Assembly: GCF_037975245.1 (NCBI RefSeq)
Contig: NC_092563.1
Coordinates: forward strand, 5,955,501 to 6,019,500
Source of the DNA: Apostichopus japonicus
Taxonomy: Eukaryota > Echinodermata > Holothuroidea > Aspidochirotida > Stichopodidae
Length of the DNA: 64,000 nucleotides
Reading direction: 5' to 3'
The notes under the pieces are model-generated. The model saw nothing but the letters and a program-made list of their open reading frames with translations. It made no database searches and had not been told where the DNA came from. Of the stretch, positions 58,201 to 64,000 are shown in pieces. Within the stretch, counting starts at the first letter, position 1, and the number at the start of each line of letters is the position of its first letter. Both the position numbers and the translations under genes were made by a program.

Positions 58201-60812
58201 GTAATGATCATTCTGAAAACAATTCTGTTAATATGTAATACAATCTGAGGTTATTTTTCTAGAATAACAAGAACTTGTTATTTGTTAAAGCTGATCTTAT
58301 TAGATCTTCATAAAATTACCCTTTTAATACTGTAGATCTTTTTTAGTTGATATAGTTGACAAATTTTACTCTTATGTCAGTCAACTATTAAACCCATTGC
58401 TATGTTTATGTTACTAAGATCATACAATAGAATGTTATTCATAAAGCAGTACACAATATATGTTGAAACTATGATCAACTTTATTCTCATGAGTCAGTAT
58501 TCTCACCACACAATTACATGCAATGTGCTTAATCCAAATTTGTGCTGACATAAAGAAAATCAATGTTGCTTATGGACCATCAGTTAATTACCTGTTACAA
58601 ATACTATGAAGGAACAAACACTTGGATTCTGAGCTGCATCTGTGAAGGTGTATGTAATAGTAGTTGGAACATTCACAGGGAAGTTATCTCCAACATTTCC
58701 CCCAGTTTGACTGACTGTAACAGTACTTCCAGAATTATCAGTTGCTGTAGGTTCTGTCCAGACAACAGTTGCACTGGTCTGACCAAGAGGAGCAGAGACA
58801 ATTACAGCATTTTCAGGGCAGTCAACGATAGTCGGAGGAGTAACATCTGAAAAGAAAACAATAGGCATTTGATAAAGTAGTATATTTAACATTTCTATAC
58901 ATACAACATACAGAAATTTGAGAGTTAAGTCAGACATGGAAGAAATTTGTTGGTTTTATTCTAGGCATTTAGTGGCAAATTGAGTGGGCTTCCAGACAGG
59001 TTTACAACAAATTAAATCACATTGTTTGTGTCCATGCTGAAATCTCACAGAAACTGTATTTAAATTTGGTTTAATTATTTTAAATAACTTTATTTTCAAT
59101 TTATTATTACTGTACATTTATTTTTTGTGATGGGAAAGGTTCTCTACACCAAAAGGGTAATTTCTTCATAATTATAAGTAAATTTACAAAGTCTGGATTT
59201 ATATACCTCTTACAACCACAGTAATCACACATGGAATTGCCATATTCCCTGCATCATCTTCAGCATTCACAGCAACAGTTGAGGATCCAATAGTAAAGAA
59301 CTCTCCACTTTGAATACTGTAAGTGATTGTGGGCGTTGCTTGCGAGTTATCAGTGGCAATGATTGAAGGTAACACTACGACGGCACCATTACTGTTAGGG
59401 TCGGCATCTACTTCTACAGTGGGTGGAGGAGCACAGTTTATGAAAACTGGTGGTTCATTGTCTGTTGAAGCTGTGAGCAAAAACAAGTTGAAAGTGAACC
59501 CACAGCATGTCTTTTCAAGTAAGAATCAGATACAAAGGTAAGCAGTAATGATCATTCTGAAAACAATTCTGTTAATATGTAATACAATCTGAGGTTATTT
59601 TTCTAGAATAACAAGAACTTGTTATTTGTTAAAGCTGATCTTATTAGATCTTCATAAAATTACCCTTTTAATACTGTAGATCTTTTTTAGTTGATATAGT
59701 TGACAAATTTTACTCTTATGTCAGTCAACTATTAAACCCATTGCTATGTTTATGTTATTAAGATCATACAATAACATGTTATTCATAAAGCAGTACACAA
59801 TATATGTTGAAACTATGATCAACTTTATTCTCATGAGTCAGTATTCTCACCACACAATTACATGCAATGTGCTTAATCCAAATTTGTGCTGACATAAAGA
59901 AAATCAATGTTGCTTATGGACCATCAGTTAATTACCTGTTACAAATACTATGAAGGAACAAACACTTGGATTCTGAGCTGCATCTGTGAAGGTGTATGTA
60001 ATAGTAGTTGGAACATTCACAGGGAAGTTATCTCCAACATTTCCCCCAGTTTGACTGACTGTAACAGTACTTCCAGAATTATCAGTTGCTGTAGGTTCTG
60101 TCCAGACAACAGTTGCACTGGTCTGACCAAGAGGAGCAGAGACAATTACAGCATTTTCAGGGCAGTCAACGATAGTCGGAGGAGTAACATCTGAAAAGAA
60201 ACAATAGGCATTTGATAAAGTAGTATATTTAACATTTCCATACATACTACATACAGAAATTTGAGAGTTAAGTCAGACATGGAAGAAATTTGTTGGTTTC
60301 ATTCTAGGCATTTAGTGGCAAATTGAGTGGGCTTCCAGACAGGTTTACAACAAATTAAATAACATTGTTTGTGTCCATGCTGAAATCTCACAGAAGTTGT
60401 ATTTAAATTTGGTTTAATTATATTAAATAACTTTATTTTCAATTTATTATTACTGTACAATTATTTTTTGTGATGGGAAAGGTTCTCTACACCAAAAGGG
60501 TAATTTCTTCATAATTATAAGTAAATTTACAAAGTCTGGATTATATACCTCTTACAACCACAGTAATCACACATGGAATTGCCATATTCCCTGCATCATC
60601 TTCAGCATTCACAGCAACAGTTGAGGATCCAATAGTAAAGAACTCTCCACTTTGAATACTGTAAGTGATTGTGGGCGTTGCTTGCGAGTTATCAGTGGCA
60701 ATGATTGAAGGTAACACTACGACGGCACCATTACTGTTAGGGTCGGCATCTACTTCTACAGTGGGTGGAGGAGCACAGTTTATGAAAACTGGTGGTTCAT
60801 TGTCTGTTGAAG
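28066..60812 (-). CDS. Large HYR/EGF-repeat type I membrane protein, 27 visible exons, 5' end not seen
   Basis: Twenty-seven minus-strand exons with GT/AG borders, all joined in phase 1, give 5465 coding nt, about 1820 residues. Order from the visible N-terminal side: 10 HYR domains, 9 EGF-like domains, 6 HYR domains, a 4-Cys segment, one membrane span and a tail of about 18 residues. HYR domains are immunoglobulin-like modules of about 80-88 residues, first described in hyalin; here they show the usual pattern of an early CP, a central W/A-x-x-P-T-x-x-D, then VxYxAxDxxGNxxxCxFxVxV. With EGF modules they suggest an extracellular adhesion or recognition role, anchored in the membrane; ligand unknown. 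No start codon or signal peptide was found up to 64000, so the gene probably continues to the right. The first eight HYR exons are recent tandem copies. Introns carry two large minisatellites, an antisense LINE fragment and a relic HYR exon. Confidence 0.9.
28215..31585 (-). other. Last intron of the HYR/EGF gene, with a LINE fragment
   Basis: About 3.4 kb, AT-rich. Contains GATA/TA simple repeats (29579-29621) and a reverse transcriptase relic at about 30300-31381 on the opposite strand. No further exon is needed because the flanking exon phases match. Confidence 0.6.
30300..31381 (+). pseudogene. Degenerate non-LTR retrotransposon (LINE) reverse transcriptase, 3' end
   Basis: Conserved reverse transcriptase motifs occur in order: FMDFSSAFNT, GVPQGCCLSPLLF, KYADDTAIVG and FKYLGLIFNHTLTWDSHI, then the C-terminal region ending HSFLPRSIKLLN. 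The frame is broken by TAA at 30442-30444 and by frame changes near 30660-30690 and 30880, so it is dead. It ends with a TTTAC microsatellite (31360-31381), a tail type seen in LINEs that end in short tandem repeats. The 5' part is missing, as in most LINE copies. The clade (Jockey/CR1-like) is a guess. Confidence 0.85.
31586..31666 (-). CDS. Exon 26: short four-cysteine juxtamembrane segment
   Basis: Acceptor cctacctag, donor gttagt. It encodes AGCESTVCPAGEFCVEVPPT then GITMCV, 27 codons, phase 1-1. The Cys pattern (C-x4-C-x5-C-x9-C) resembles half of an EGF or follistatin-like module but matches no complete domain I know. Confidence 0.78.
31667..32774 (-). other. Intron 25-26 of the HYR/EGF gene
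   Basis: About 1.1 kb, AT-rich, with a small duplication around 32420-32480 (ggatacacaat/ggatattacacaatt). No exon. Confidence 0.5.
32775..33014 (-). CDS. Exon 25: HYR domain (membrane-proximal)
   Basis: 80 codons, phase 1-1, donor gtgagt, acceptor cttgggcag. Begins DSDLPVISGCPSDQTV, has AAVSWVEPTVTDA in the middle and VTYTAVDEAGNTASCTFSVT at the end: a textbook HYR pattern. Confidence 0.93.
33436..33681 (-). CDS. Exon 24: HYR domain
   Basis: 82 codons, phase 1-1, donor gttagt, acceptor catcttgcag. Begins DTADPELICPPSQNL, contains VVTWDAATVVDNVD and ends ITYIAVDSSGNFGTCSFTV. Confidence 0.92.
34098..34346 (-). CDS. Exon 23: HYR domain
   Basis: 83 codons, phase 1-1, donor gtaagt, acceptor attctcag. 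Begins SDNDGPVLTCPGDIVRV, contains ASIDWNEPTAVDAS and ends IMYTGTDALGNMGSCSFTIT. Confidence 0.92.
34347..35651 (-). other. Intron 22-23 of the HYR/EGF gene
   Basis: About 1.3 kb, nothing coding or repetitive recognised. Confidence 0.5.
35652..35879 (-). CDS. Exon 22: HYR domain, short variant
   Basis: 76 codons, phase 1-1, donor gtaagt, acceptor taatcgacag. Begins QFAIACPPDQTLFADAGNT and ends GNEIVTCLATDTIRSDSCTF. Shorter than its neighbours, with a second cysteine pair (FISCS and IVTC) instead of the VTYTAxD strand; HYR domains with four cysteines are common. Confidence 0.88.
35880..36454 (-). other. Intron 21-22 of the HYR/EGF gene
   Basis: About 0.6 kb. A C-run at 36190-36198 and the small palindrome gcaccgtcggtgc near 36141. 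No exon. Confidence 0.45.
36455..36709 (-). CDS. Exon 21: HYR domain
   Basis: 85 codons, phase 1-1, donor gtacgt, acceptor acattatag. Begins STDTEDPVLTFCPGNIIEEV, contains TVTWTEPTATDNSGTV and ends VTYRLSDPSGNFVECIFMV. Confidence 0.92.
36917..40743. repeat. 44-bp minisatellite, about 87 copies, in an intron of the HYR/EGF gene
   Basis: Head-to-tail repeats of 44 bp over about 3.83 kb with very few differences. Each unit holds accatgcatattggacaca and gaatgatagactagttcat. Variable sites: gtgtacc / atgtacc / gtgtgcc / gtgttcc, and ataga / atgga. The length is not a multiple of three and units contain stops, so it is non-coding. Confidence 0.98.
41094..41354 (-). CDS. Exon 20: HYR domain following the EGF block
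   Basis: 87 codons, phase 1-1, donor gtaagt, acceptor cattcttgcag. Begins DDTSPIVSSCPTQPIVVV, contains VVSWTVPTAVDDSGDPV and ends VIYMFADSNGNIEVCMFDI. Confidence 0.92.
41355..43125 (-). other. Intron 19-20 of the HYR/EGF gene
   Basis: About 1.8 kb. No exon or clear element boundary seen. Confidence 0.5.
43126..43245 (-). CDS. Exon 19: EGF-like domain (6 Cys)
   Basis: 40 codons, phase 1-1, donor gtaaat, acceptor tatcactag. DDPCQPNPCANTAQC, FVCTCVGGFTGRTCEVPP: standard six-cysteine EGF spacing. Confidence 0.9.
43909..44064 (-). CDS. Exon 18: EGF-like domain (7 Cys)
   Basis: 52 codons, phase 1-1, donor gtaagt, acceptor actgtaacag. DACATNAAGVCQNGGTCRNS then YCSFDQTLDYFCECPIGFTG and QFCDIP. One cysteine (NSYC) exceeds the normal six. 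Confidence 0.88.
44905..45066 (-). CDS. Exon 17: EGF-like domain with a long loop (6 Cys)
   Basis: 54 codons, phase 1-1, donor gtaagt, acceptor tttattacag. SSCDNMPCLNNGVCYNSY, a Ser/Thr/Val-rich insert, then YTCVCPVGFTGQNCALL. Confidence 0.88.
45271..45402 (-). CDS. Exon 16: EGF-like domain (6 Cys)
   Basis: 44 codons, phase 1-1, donor gtacaa, acceptor ttttgttgcag. DNPCNNNPCLNYGTCASYGS, YKCYCRPGFSGINCQF. Confidence 0.9.
45403..46905 (-). other. Intron 15-16 of the HYR/EGF gene
   Basis: About 1.5 kb. A local duplication at 46739-46905 (ggaa..acaaaacaaaaggaaat..cacttaraaatactata) includes poly-A-rich tracts near 46701-46740. No exon. Confidence 0.5.
46906..47031 (-). CDS. Exon 15: EGF-like domain (7 Cys, first extra Cys only)
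   Basis: 42 codons, phase 1-1, donor gttagt, acceptor ccccctttag-like (ccctttag). SPCAVNPCLNSGICLPVVNS then CTAQTCLCPPSFGGAFCENG. It has the extra cysteine after VVNS but Ser-Phe instead of Cys-Phe after the C-x-C. Confidence 0.88.
47032..47815 (-). other. Intron 14-15 of the HYR/EGF gene
   Basis: About 0.8 kb, nothing recognised. Confidence 0.5.
47816..47938 (-). CDS. Exon 14: EGF-like domain, 8-Cys variant
   Basis: 41 codons, phase 1-1, donor gtaact, acceptor tatctatag. FDPCTAAPCQNNAICTNVAD then SCSAYSCQCIGCFTGFNCEE. Two cysteines beyond the EGF six: VADSC, and GCF directly after the C-x-C. Confidence 0.9.
47939..48821 (-). other. Intron 13-14 of the HYR/EGF gene
   Basis: About 0.9 kb, no exon seen. 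Confidence 0.5.
48822..48944 (-). CDS. Exon 13: EGF-like domain, 8-Cys variant
   Basis: 41 codons, phase 1-1, donor gtaagt, acceptor acctactag. LDACRSHQCQNGAMCVPDPV then ECDLYTCQCTGCFQGDFCQT. Same extra pair as its neighbours. Confidence 0.9.
48945..49411 (-). other. Intron 12-13 of the HYR/EGF gene
   Basis: About 0.5 kb, no exon seen. Confidence 0.5.
49412..49534 (-). CDS. Exon 12: EGF-like domain, 8-Cys variant
   Basis: 41 codons, phase 1-1, donor gtaagt, acceptor attttaacag. IDPCVGNQCGNGGVCIRDPT then SCTQYWCQCSSCFTGQFCQI. Same length and cysteine plan as exons 13 and 14. Confidence 0.9.
   Translation of the reverse strand, partial: KLIHVLVTNVAMEVFASEIQQAVPSIGVSVLLASLVNSVR
49535..49977 (-). 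other. Intron 11-12 of the HYR/EGF gene
   Basis: About 0.4 kb, AT-rich, nothing recognised. Confidence 0.5.
49978..50091 (-). CDS. Exon 11: EGF-like domain (7 Cys, second extra Cys only)
   Basis: 38 codons, phase 1-1, donor gtaaga, acceptor tttttaacag. ALCNSDPCLNGAVCLDLSLT then DFFCVCSGCFEGQLCQI. It has the GCF cysteine but lacks the partner that precedes it in exons 12-14. Confidence 0.88.
50133..50460. repeat. 66-bp tandem repeat, five copies with 132-bp alternation
   Basis: Copies start (ccatatc) at about 50134, 50201, 50267, 50333 and 50399, each 66 bp. Odd copies read ctcccatccc and gattaactg; even copies read ccccatcctt and gataaactg, so the amplified unit was a 132-bp dimer. The fifth copy is more diverged. 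Confidence 0.93.
50461..50911 (-). other. Rest of intron 10-11 of the HYR/EGF gene
   Basis: About 0.45 kb, no exon seen. Confidence 0.5.
50912..51154 (-). CDS. Exon 10: HYR domain preceding the EGF block
   Basis: 81 codons, phase 1-1, donor gtaggt, acceptor catccaacag. Begins PSEIVSCQTDITETVLTGSG, contains IVTYQEPVLDLGSG and ends VMQYIYSDGINQLDCTFTIT. More diverged than the other HYR domains, but the strand pattern and final C-x-F-x-I-x-V are kept. Confidence 0.85.
51696..51783 (-). pseudogene. Relic of a HYR exon (3' part only)
   Basis: On the minus strand, QYLVKCTSTDNNGAI is followed by an in-frame TAG (51725-51723). Skipping two bases (a TA inside ctatatag) restores AQCPITVVVG and an intact donor gtaagt at 51695. 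This matches the last third of a HYR domain (C-x-A/S-x-D-xx-G...C-x-I-x-VVV). The 5' two thirds are absent. It lies between HYR exons 9 and 10, as expected for a dead module. Confidence 0.7.
51818..54704. repeat. Composite minisatellite with a 151-bp higher-order unit, about 2.9 kb
   Basis: Built from related blocks of about 25, 41 and 44 bp, each starting aaatccat and containing atctgactgac; many add ccaatatg.aaccc.act. The commonest order (44+25+41+41) gives a 151-bp unit; two identical stretches near 54115 and 54417 lie exactly two units (302 bp) apart. Units near the left end (51818-52000) are more degenerate. Minus-strand frames such as MDLVSQIVYGFSQ come from the repeat. Confidence 0.95.
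54705..55606 (-). other. Rest of intron 9-10 of the HYR/EGF gene
   Basis: About 0.9 kb. Around 55211-55265 a stretch (ctgacaagacagtttgcc) is repeated at about 55962-56010 in the next intron, a local duplication. No exon. Confidence 0.5.
55607..55864 (-). CDS. Exon 9: HYR domain
   Basis: 86 codons, phase 1-1, donor gtgagt, acceptor atcctttag. Begins QNNAPVITCPGDVSVVSLAN, contains FASWDIPTCVDIEDGN and ends CTCTDSGQLQSQCTFNVFV. Extra cysteines (PTCVD and QSACVP) could pair within the domain. Confidence 0.9.
56093..56347 (-). CDS. Exon 8: HYR-A domain, copy 1
   Basis: 85 codons, phase 1-1, donor gtgagt, acceptor cttttcag. Begins VTPPTIIDCPETVISVTAPL, contains ATVVWIEPTATDNSGS and ends YTFTDAAQNPSVCSFVVFV. 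The most diverged of the four A copies. Confidence 0.94.
56520..56783 (-). CDS. Exon 7: HYR-B domain, copy 1
   Basis: 88 codons, phase 1-1, donor gtatat, acceptor gctcacag. Begins STDNEPPVFINCAPPPTVEV, contains VVVLPSIIATDNSQATP and ends STVTVNAEDDAGNMAIPCVI. It differs from the other B copies by STVTV in place of STVAV. Confidence 0.94.
57249..57503 (-). CDS. Exon 6: HYR-A domain, copy 2
   Basis: 85 codons, phase 1-1, donor gtaatt. Reads PTIVDCPENAVIVSAPLGQ where copy 1 reads PTIIDCPETVISVTAPLGQ. Protein identical to A copies 3 and 4. Confidence 0.94.
57863..58126 (-). CDS. Exon 5: HYR-B domain, copy 2
   Basis: 88 codons, phase 1-1. Near-identical to the other B copies, except for PPPTVTVDADP instead of PPPTVEVDADP, caused by a small cluster of base changes at about 58063-58078. 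Confidence 0.94.
58592..58846 (-). CDS. Exon 4: HYR-A domain, copy 3
   Basis: 85 codons, phase 1-1. Same protein sequence as A copies 2 and 4. Confidence 0.94.
59207..59470 (-). CDS. Exon 3: HYR-B domain, copy 3
   Basis: 88 codons, phase 1-1. Combines PPPTVEVDADP (as in copies 1 and 4) with STVAVNAEDD (as in copies 2 and 4). Confidence 0.94.
59936..60190 (-). CDS. Exon 2: HYR-A domain, copy 4
   Basis: 85 codons, phase 1-1. Same protein sequence as A copies 2 and 3. Confidence 0.94.
60549..60812 (-). CDS. Exon 1 of those visible: HYR-B domain, copy 4
   Basis: 88 codons, phase 1-1. Acceptor gttcacag before 60812 shows that an upstream exon exists. The cassette copy breaks off in the intron at about 60855, where the sequence stops matching the other copies. 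Confidence 0.93.
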
Positions 60813-60857
60813 CTGTGAACAAAAACAAGTTGAAAGTGAACCCACAGCATGTCATTT

Positions 60858-61233
60858 TAAGAAAAGGAGACACCATCAAAAATATCGTTATTGGTCTATC
60901 TGATAGATAGAACTGTCATTAACAACTTCTCCAAACAGCTAAGAAAACTCATTCTATTTAGCATCACTTCATAGATTTAATTTTTCTTCACACAAAGGAT
61001 CAAGATTTGGTCAAGTCTAAATCCAACATCATATAGACACATGTGCTCAATTTTCTAAGCTTTTTTTATTTATAACAAAGGTACTTTCTGTAATGGAGTC
61101 TGCAAAAGCTAACCCTAAAATACTGAACCCTCAAACATGACATACTAGTGTCACTGGTCTCATTGTCAACTCTGTTAATATTTCATCTTCCAAACAAAAA
61201 AAGTCAAATGTTTTGGATCCATTGGGTCCTATG
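60858..61233. other. Upstream intron of the HYR/EGF gene, nothing coding
   Basis: AT-rich sequence beyond the cassette breakpoint. No HYR, EGF or signal-peptide exon found. Confidence 0.45.
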
Positions 61234-61400
61234 CAGGCGCATATCTGGGGGGGGCATTGATGGCGCACGTCCCCCTGGTAAAAAAAGGGGGAAAAAAGGG
61301 AAAAAAGAGGGGGAAAAAAAGAGGAGGAGGAGAGGAATGAAGGGAAAAGATAAAGAAGAAAGATATAAAAAGGAGAAAGGAGGGAGTAGAAGAAAAATGC
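61234..61400. repeat. hAT-related terminus followed by a purine-rich tract
   Basis: caggcgcatatctgg at 61234 resembles the family terminus caggcgcgtatccagg at 17597, then a G-run and an A/G-rich tract to about 61395, mirroring the C/T tract at 19340-19590. Confidence 0.6.
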
Positions 61401-61424
61401 CAAGACATCAGGAAGAGAAAGAGG

Positions 61425-61621
61425 TCTTATCTCTGGATCAAGTTACCAGATCACATTCGAACATGCTATAAACTTTCTACTTTCTACTTTCAAAAGTCTA
61501 CTTTAGACCCATTTTTTCACTTGTTCTTTTGTAAATTAATTTACTTCTTTGTAAAGCACTTTGAGCAGTAACTTTTGTTTACTGATTTGGCGCTATATAA
61601 GTCTCATTTATTATTATTAAC
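61425..61621 (+). mobile_element. LINE 3' end (CR1/L2-group-like) with ATT tail
   Basis: A frame starting LWIKLPDHIRTC resembles the end of a reverse transcriptase ORF (consensus LWNxLPxxIR). It is followed by gtaaagcactttgagca and ggcgctatataagt and a short ATT-repeat tail, features typical of CR1/L2-group 3' ends. Only about 200 bp remain. Confidence 0.6.
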
Positions 61622-61639
61622 AGTGACATCATTACAGCA

Positions 61640-61900
61640 CTGATCCCTATAATATACACAGGGTAGCCAGTGACGGATCAAGTATTACGGAAGGGGCGTG
61701 CGCCTCACCCTACCCCTTACACCGACAACTCCATTTTGACATTTCCATTTTTCCTCTCTCACTAATGTATATATATACTATATATGGTCTATCGTAACGC
61801 GTGTGTGTATGGACGCCTTAAACAATTGTGCTATGAAACCAACTGTGGCTGGTCTCGAACTCGACCGAGTTGTCGGGGAAAATGGCGCATTTCGGTATTA
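61640..61900. repeat. Interspersed repeat segment T, inverted copy
   Basis: Reverse complement of about 19020-19300: both contain gtagccagtgac, the ttacggaaggggygtgcgcc block, the TATATA stretch and the ggctggtct/tcgaactcgac end. Confidence 0.7.
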
Positions 61901-61978
61901 GACCTGGATCTATATGCGAACTGCACTAGATTGTTACCCCAAATCTAGTACCGTAACTCATACAAGCTTGCCCAACTC

Positions 61979-62718
61979 ATTCGCCATTTCGGTATTAACA
62001 CTGCAAATGATTGTATGTAATTGTCATGCGATGTAATAACCAATGAATGCCTTAATGATTGTTCACATTAACATGTTGAACGAGCGCTGAGCGTGCGAAA
62101 AAATTTGGTTTTATGATTCGGGCAAGTCGTAATAGCCCCCCAAAGGAAATTGGGCTCCTACGCTTATGTCTACACACATAGACAGTTTTGGAGGATGATC
62201 ATCCTGGAACACCATTTTCATGCCGACTGATATGATGTGATATCTGCTGTTTGCTTTAAAAATTTGAATGATTCAAATGAGACTGAAATAAATATATTTT
62301 ATCTGTTTATTGTGCAATGCCCCACATTCTTTTCATTTCAAAAGACGCACATTTTCAAGTTCATTACACACTAAAGGCTTCAATTCTCTATCTGCCTTCA
62401 GTTTAGGGAAGATCTTGGGTTTCCTCCCTAGATACCACTAGATAATGCTACATATCCATACAGTACAGTGTCCTTATTCTTGGGATTTTTTTGGGGCCTG
62501 ATCTTGGGAAATTGCAAAATCGGGAGTGGTCACACTCCATGTAGGTCAGTGCAAAACTTCTAGACGTCACTAATACACATCCCAATCACTTGTTATCGAT
62601 TGTACAATTGCGCTCGTTCAACATGTTAATGTGCATATCATACAGGCATTCATTGGTTATTACATCGCATGGCAATTACATACAATTGTTTGCGGTGTTA
62701 TTACCGAAATGGCGAATT
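61979..62718. repeat. Inverted-repeat (fold-back) structure with about 105-bp arms
   Basis: The left arm 61979-62085 (tcgccatttcggtattaaca to aacatgttgaacgagcgc) and the right arm 62612-62718 are reverse complements with few mismatches, enclosing about 525 bp. The enclosed left part (62085-62280) matches 18600-18800 in direct orientation. Confidence 0.85.
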
Positions 62719-63612
62719 AGTCGGGCAAGCTTAAAACTTCATTTTAATTACAAAGGAGAGATTTTTTTAAACTATTGATTTCCTTTTTAGCTATATCATT
62801 GCAATTTATTTTTTCTTTTAGTAGGTGCCCGAAAAACTTCTCAGCATATTGCCCGAATTTTCACAAAAATATTTGGAGGCTGTAGCCTCCCCCTGCCAAA
62901 AATATTTGGCGGGGGGGGGGGGGCTGCAGCCTCCTCCCCTACCTCCTACGCCTATGTGTGTAGTGTTTAGGAATATCTGGTATTTTTTCATTTCCTTCAA
63001 TGAAGTTTTATAGTAGCCGTTATAAGCGGTTTTAATATTTGTACACCAATTAATTCACTGTGTCTAAATTTTTCGAAAATTCCCTGACCATCATTCTTCA
63101 TCAAACTTCCCTCTACTCGTACAATTTTGACCGGTCTGTTAGGGGTTTGAAGGAGGTTTTTCTATATTGATTGTCCATAGATGAAATTTTGTGCAACATT
63201 ATGGGTATGGTTTGAAGTAAATTTATTCACGAGAAATATTTTCAAATTCTGAACAAATAATGGGCTTAAAACCTTGCAAAGTGGGGCTGACGGGTATTGT
63301 GGGCCGCGACGTAGATTCACCTACAAAAGCAATGATCCACAGGAGATGTGATGAGGTCGAACATGATGTGTGACTGGTGACAATCTTCAAAAAGGTTATG
63401 GATGAAAAAACAAATATGGGGAAATACTTGGTTCTCAGGCAAAAGTGTACATCTGGTTGGTCATTTTCGAGCCTGAGAAGTGCCATTTCCGGTTTTCTGG
63501 GGAATTATCAGACCAGAAATTTTCTTGAACGCTCTGCGCCAACTGATGGTGGCGCTCCGCTTAGATAGTAATTTGCGCCCCCCCTGGTTAGAAAATCCTG
63601 GATACGCGCCTG
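62719..63612. mobile_element. hAT-related interspersed repeat, copy 2 (inverted)
   Basis: Reverse complement of 17597-18440, ending at 63612 with tggatacgcgcctg. The left terminus is replaced by the fold-back arm. No target duplication identified. Confidence 0.7.
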
Positions 63613-64000
63613 CTATGACATCATAGATGCAGCTCCCAGAAGCAATTTTTGACAAAGGATATCTCTCAAGTGGAAAAATATGTTGCTAAGCTCTTTAGAT
63701 AGAGGGGGGGGGGGGTTGAAGGGTCAGATGATCTTCATAAATATATTTATCATTTAAGGTCAAAGATTTGAATAAGGTTTGATTCTCCTTCAAAATGATA
63801 AGTTATACACTTATGCCTGTTTCTAGAATATTCTGCTGTCAAATACAAGGAACCAGGATTCTGATTTCCAGAAATGCATAGAGATCGGTCAGTGTATATC
63901 TAATCTTTCACACTTTCGCAAGTCTGTCAATACTACTGATTAAGATCACTCCTTTTGTTCTTAGCTTATTAATTTTAACTGAAAGGCTGTATCAATTTTA
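63613..64000. other. Right edge of the window, nothing assigned
   Basis: AT-rich with a G-run at 63704-63716. No exon of the HYR/EGF gene recognised, so its 5' end lies further right or in a gap. Confidence 0.4.

Larger units (their letters stand above)
56393..60857. repeat. Tandem segmental duplication, HYR-B/HYR-A cassette, period about 1343 bp
   Basis: B-exon ends at 56520, 57863, 59207 and 60549 and A-exon ends at 57249, 58592 and 59936 recur every 1342-1344 bp with introns included. The B-to-A gap is 465 bp in all three cases. The A-to-B gap is 358-360 bp in copies 2-4 but 172 bp at copy 1. The left boundary is approximate. Confidence 0.95.

Noticed and set aside
57220-60194. Plus-strand frames of 95 codons repeated three times
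   Set aside because: Opposite-strand shadows of the HYR-A exons; their repetition simply follows the cassette duplication.

Overview
The window is animal genomic DNA: AT-rich, intron-dense, full of microsatellites, minisatellites and short transposon relics, with small exons bounded by GT/AG sites. Hyalin-repeat (HYR) and EGF domains, each on its own exon, next to a scavenger-receptor (SRCR) gene point to a deuterostome, most likely an echinoderm; a sea cucumber is possible but species cannot be fixed from sequence alone. Nothing looks prokaryotic.

Layout. (1) 345-2506, + strand: the last two exons of a gene whose 5' part lies left of the window, read as a neutral-sphingomyelinase-like phosphodiesterase C-terminus. 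(2) 6851-12943, + strand: a complete five-exon gene of about 405 residues with signal peptide, one SRCR domain split over two exons, one EGF domain, one membrane span and a cytoplasmic tail with PPxY-, NPxY- and LPTY-type motifs. (3) 13-19.9 kb: gene-poor and repeat-rich, with hAT-like non-autonomous elements carrying exact 8-bp target duplications and a tRNA-derived SINE. (4) 19919-22420, - strand: a small five-exon gene of unknown function (about 160 residues), with a 0.5-kb TA tract in one intron. (5) 28066-60812, - strand: the main feature, 27 consecutive exons of a large type I membrane protein. From the visible 5' end it reads 10 HYR domains, 9 EGF domains, 6 HYR domains, a short 4-Cys segment, a membrane span and a short basic tail: about 1820 residues seen, with the N-terminus beyond the right edge or missing. 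(6) 61-64 kb: nested repeats.

Every visible exon junction of the large gene is phase 1, so any internal exon can be lost, gained or skipped without a frameshift. The locus shows this happening. Four HYR-B/HYR-A exon pairs form nearly identical tandem cassettes of about 1343 bp. A relic HYR exon with an in-frame stop sits in one intron. Two introns carry large minisatellites: a 44-bp unit about 87 times, and a composite array with a 151-bp higher-order unit. Three adjacent EGF domains share an extra cysteine pair (8 Cys), and the domain on each side carries only one half of that pair.

The two membrane proteins look like surface adhesion or recognition receptors; this is inference from domain content. 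No CRISPR array, operon, rRNA or intact tRNA gene was seen.
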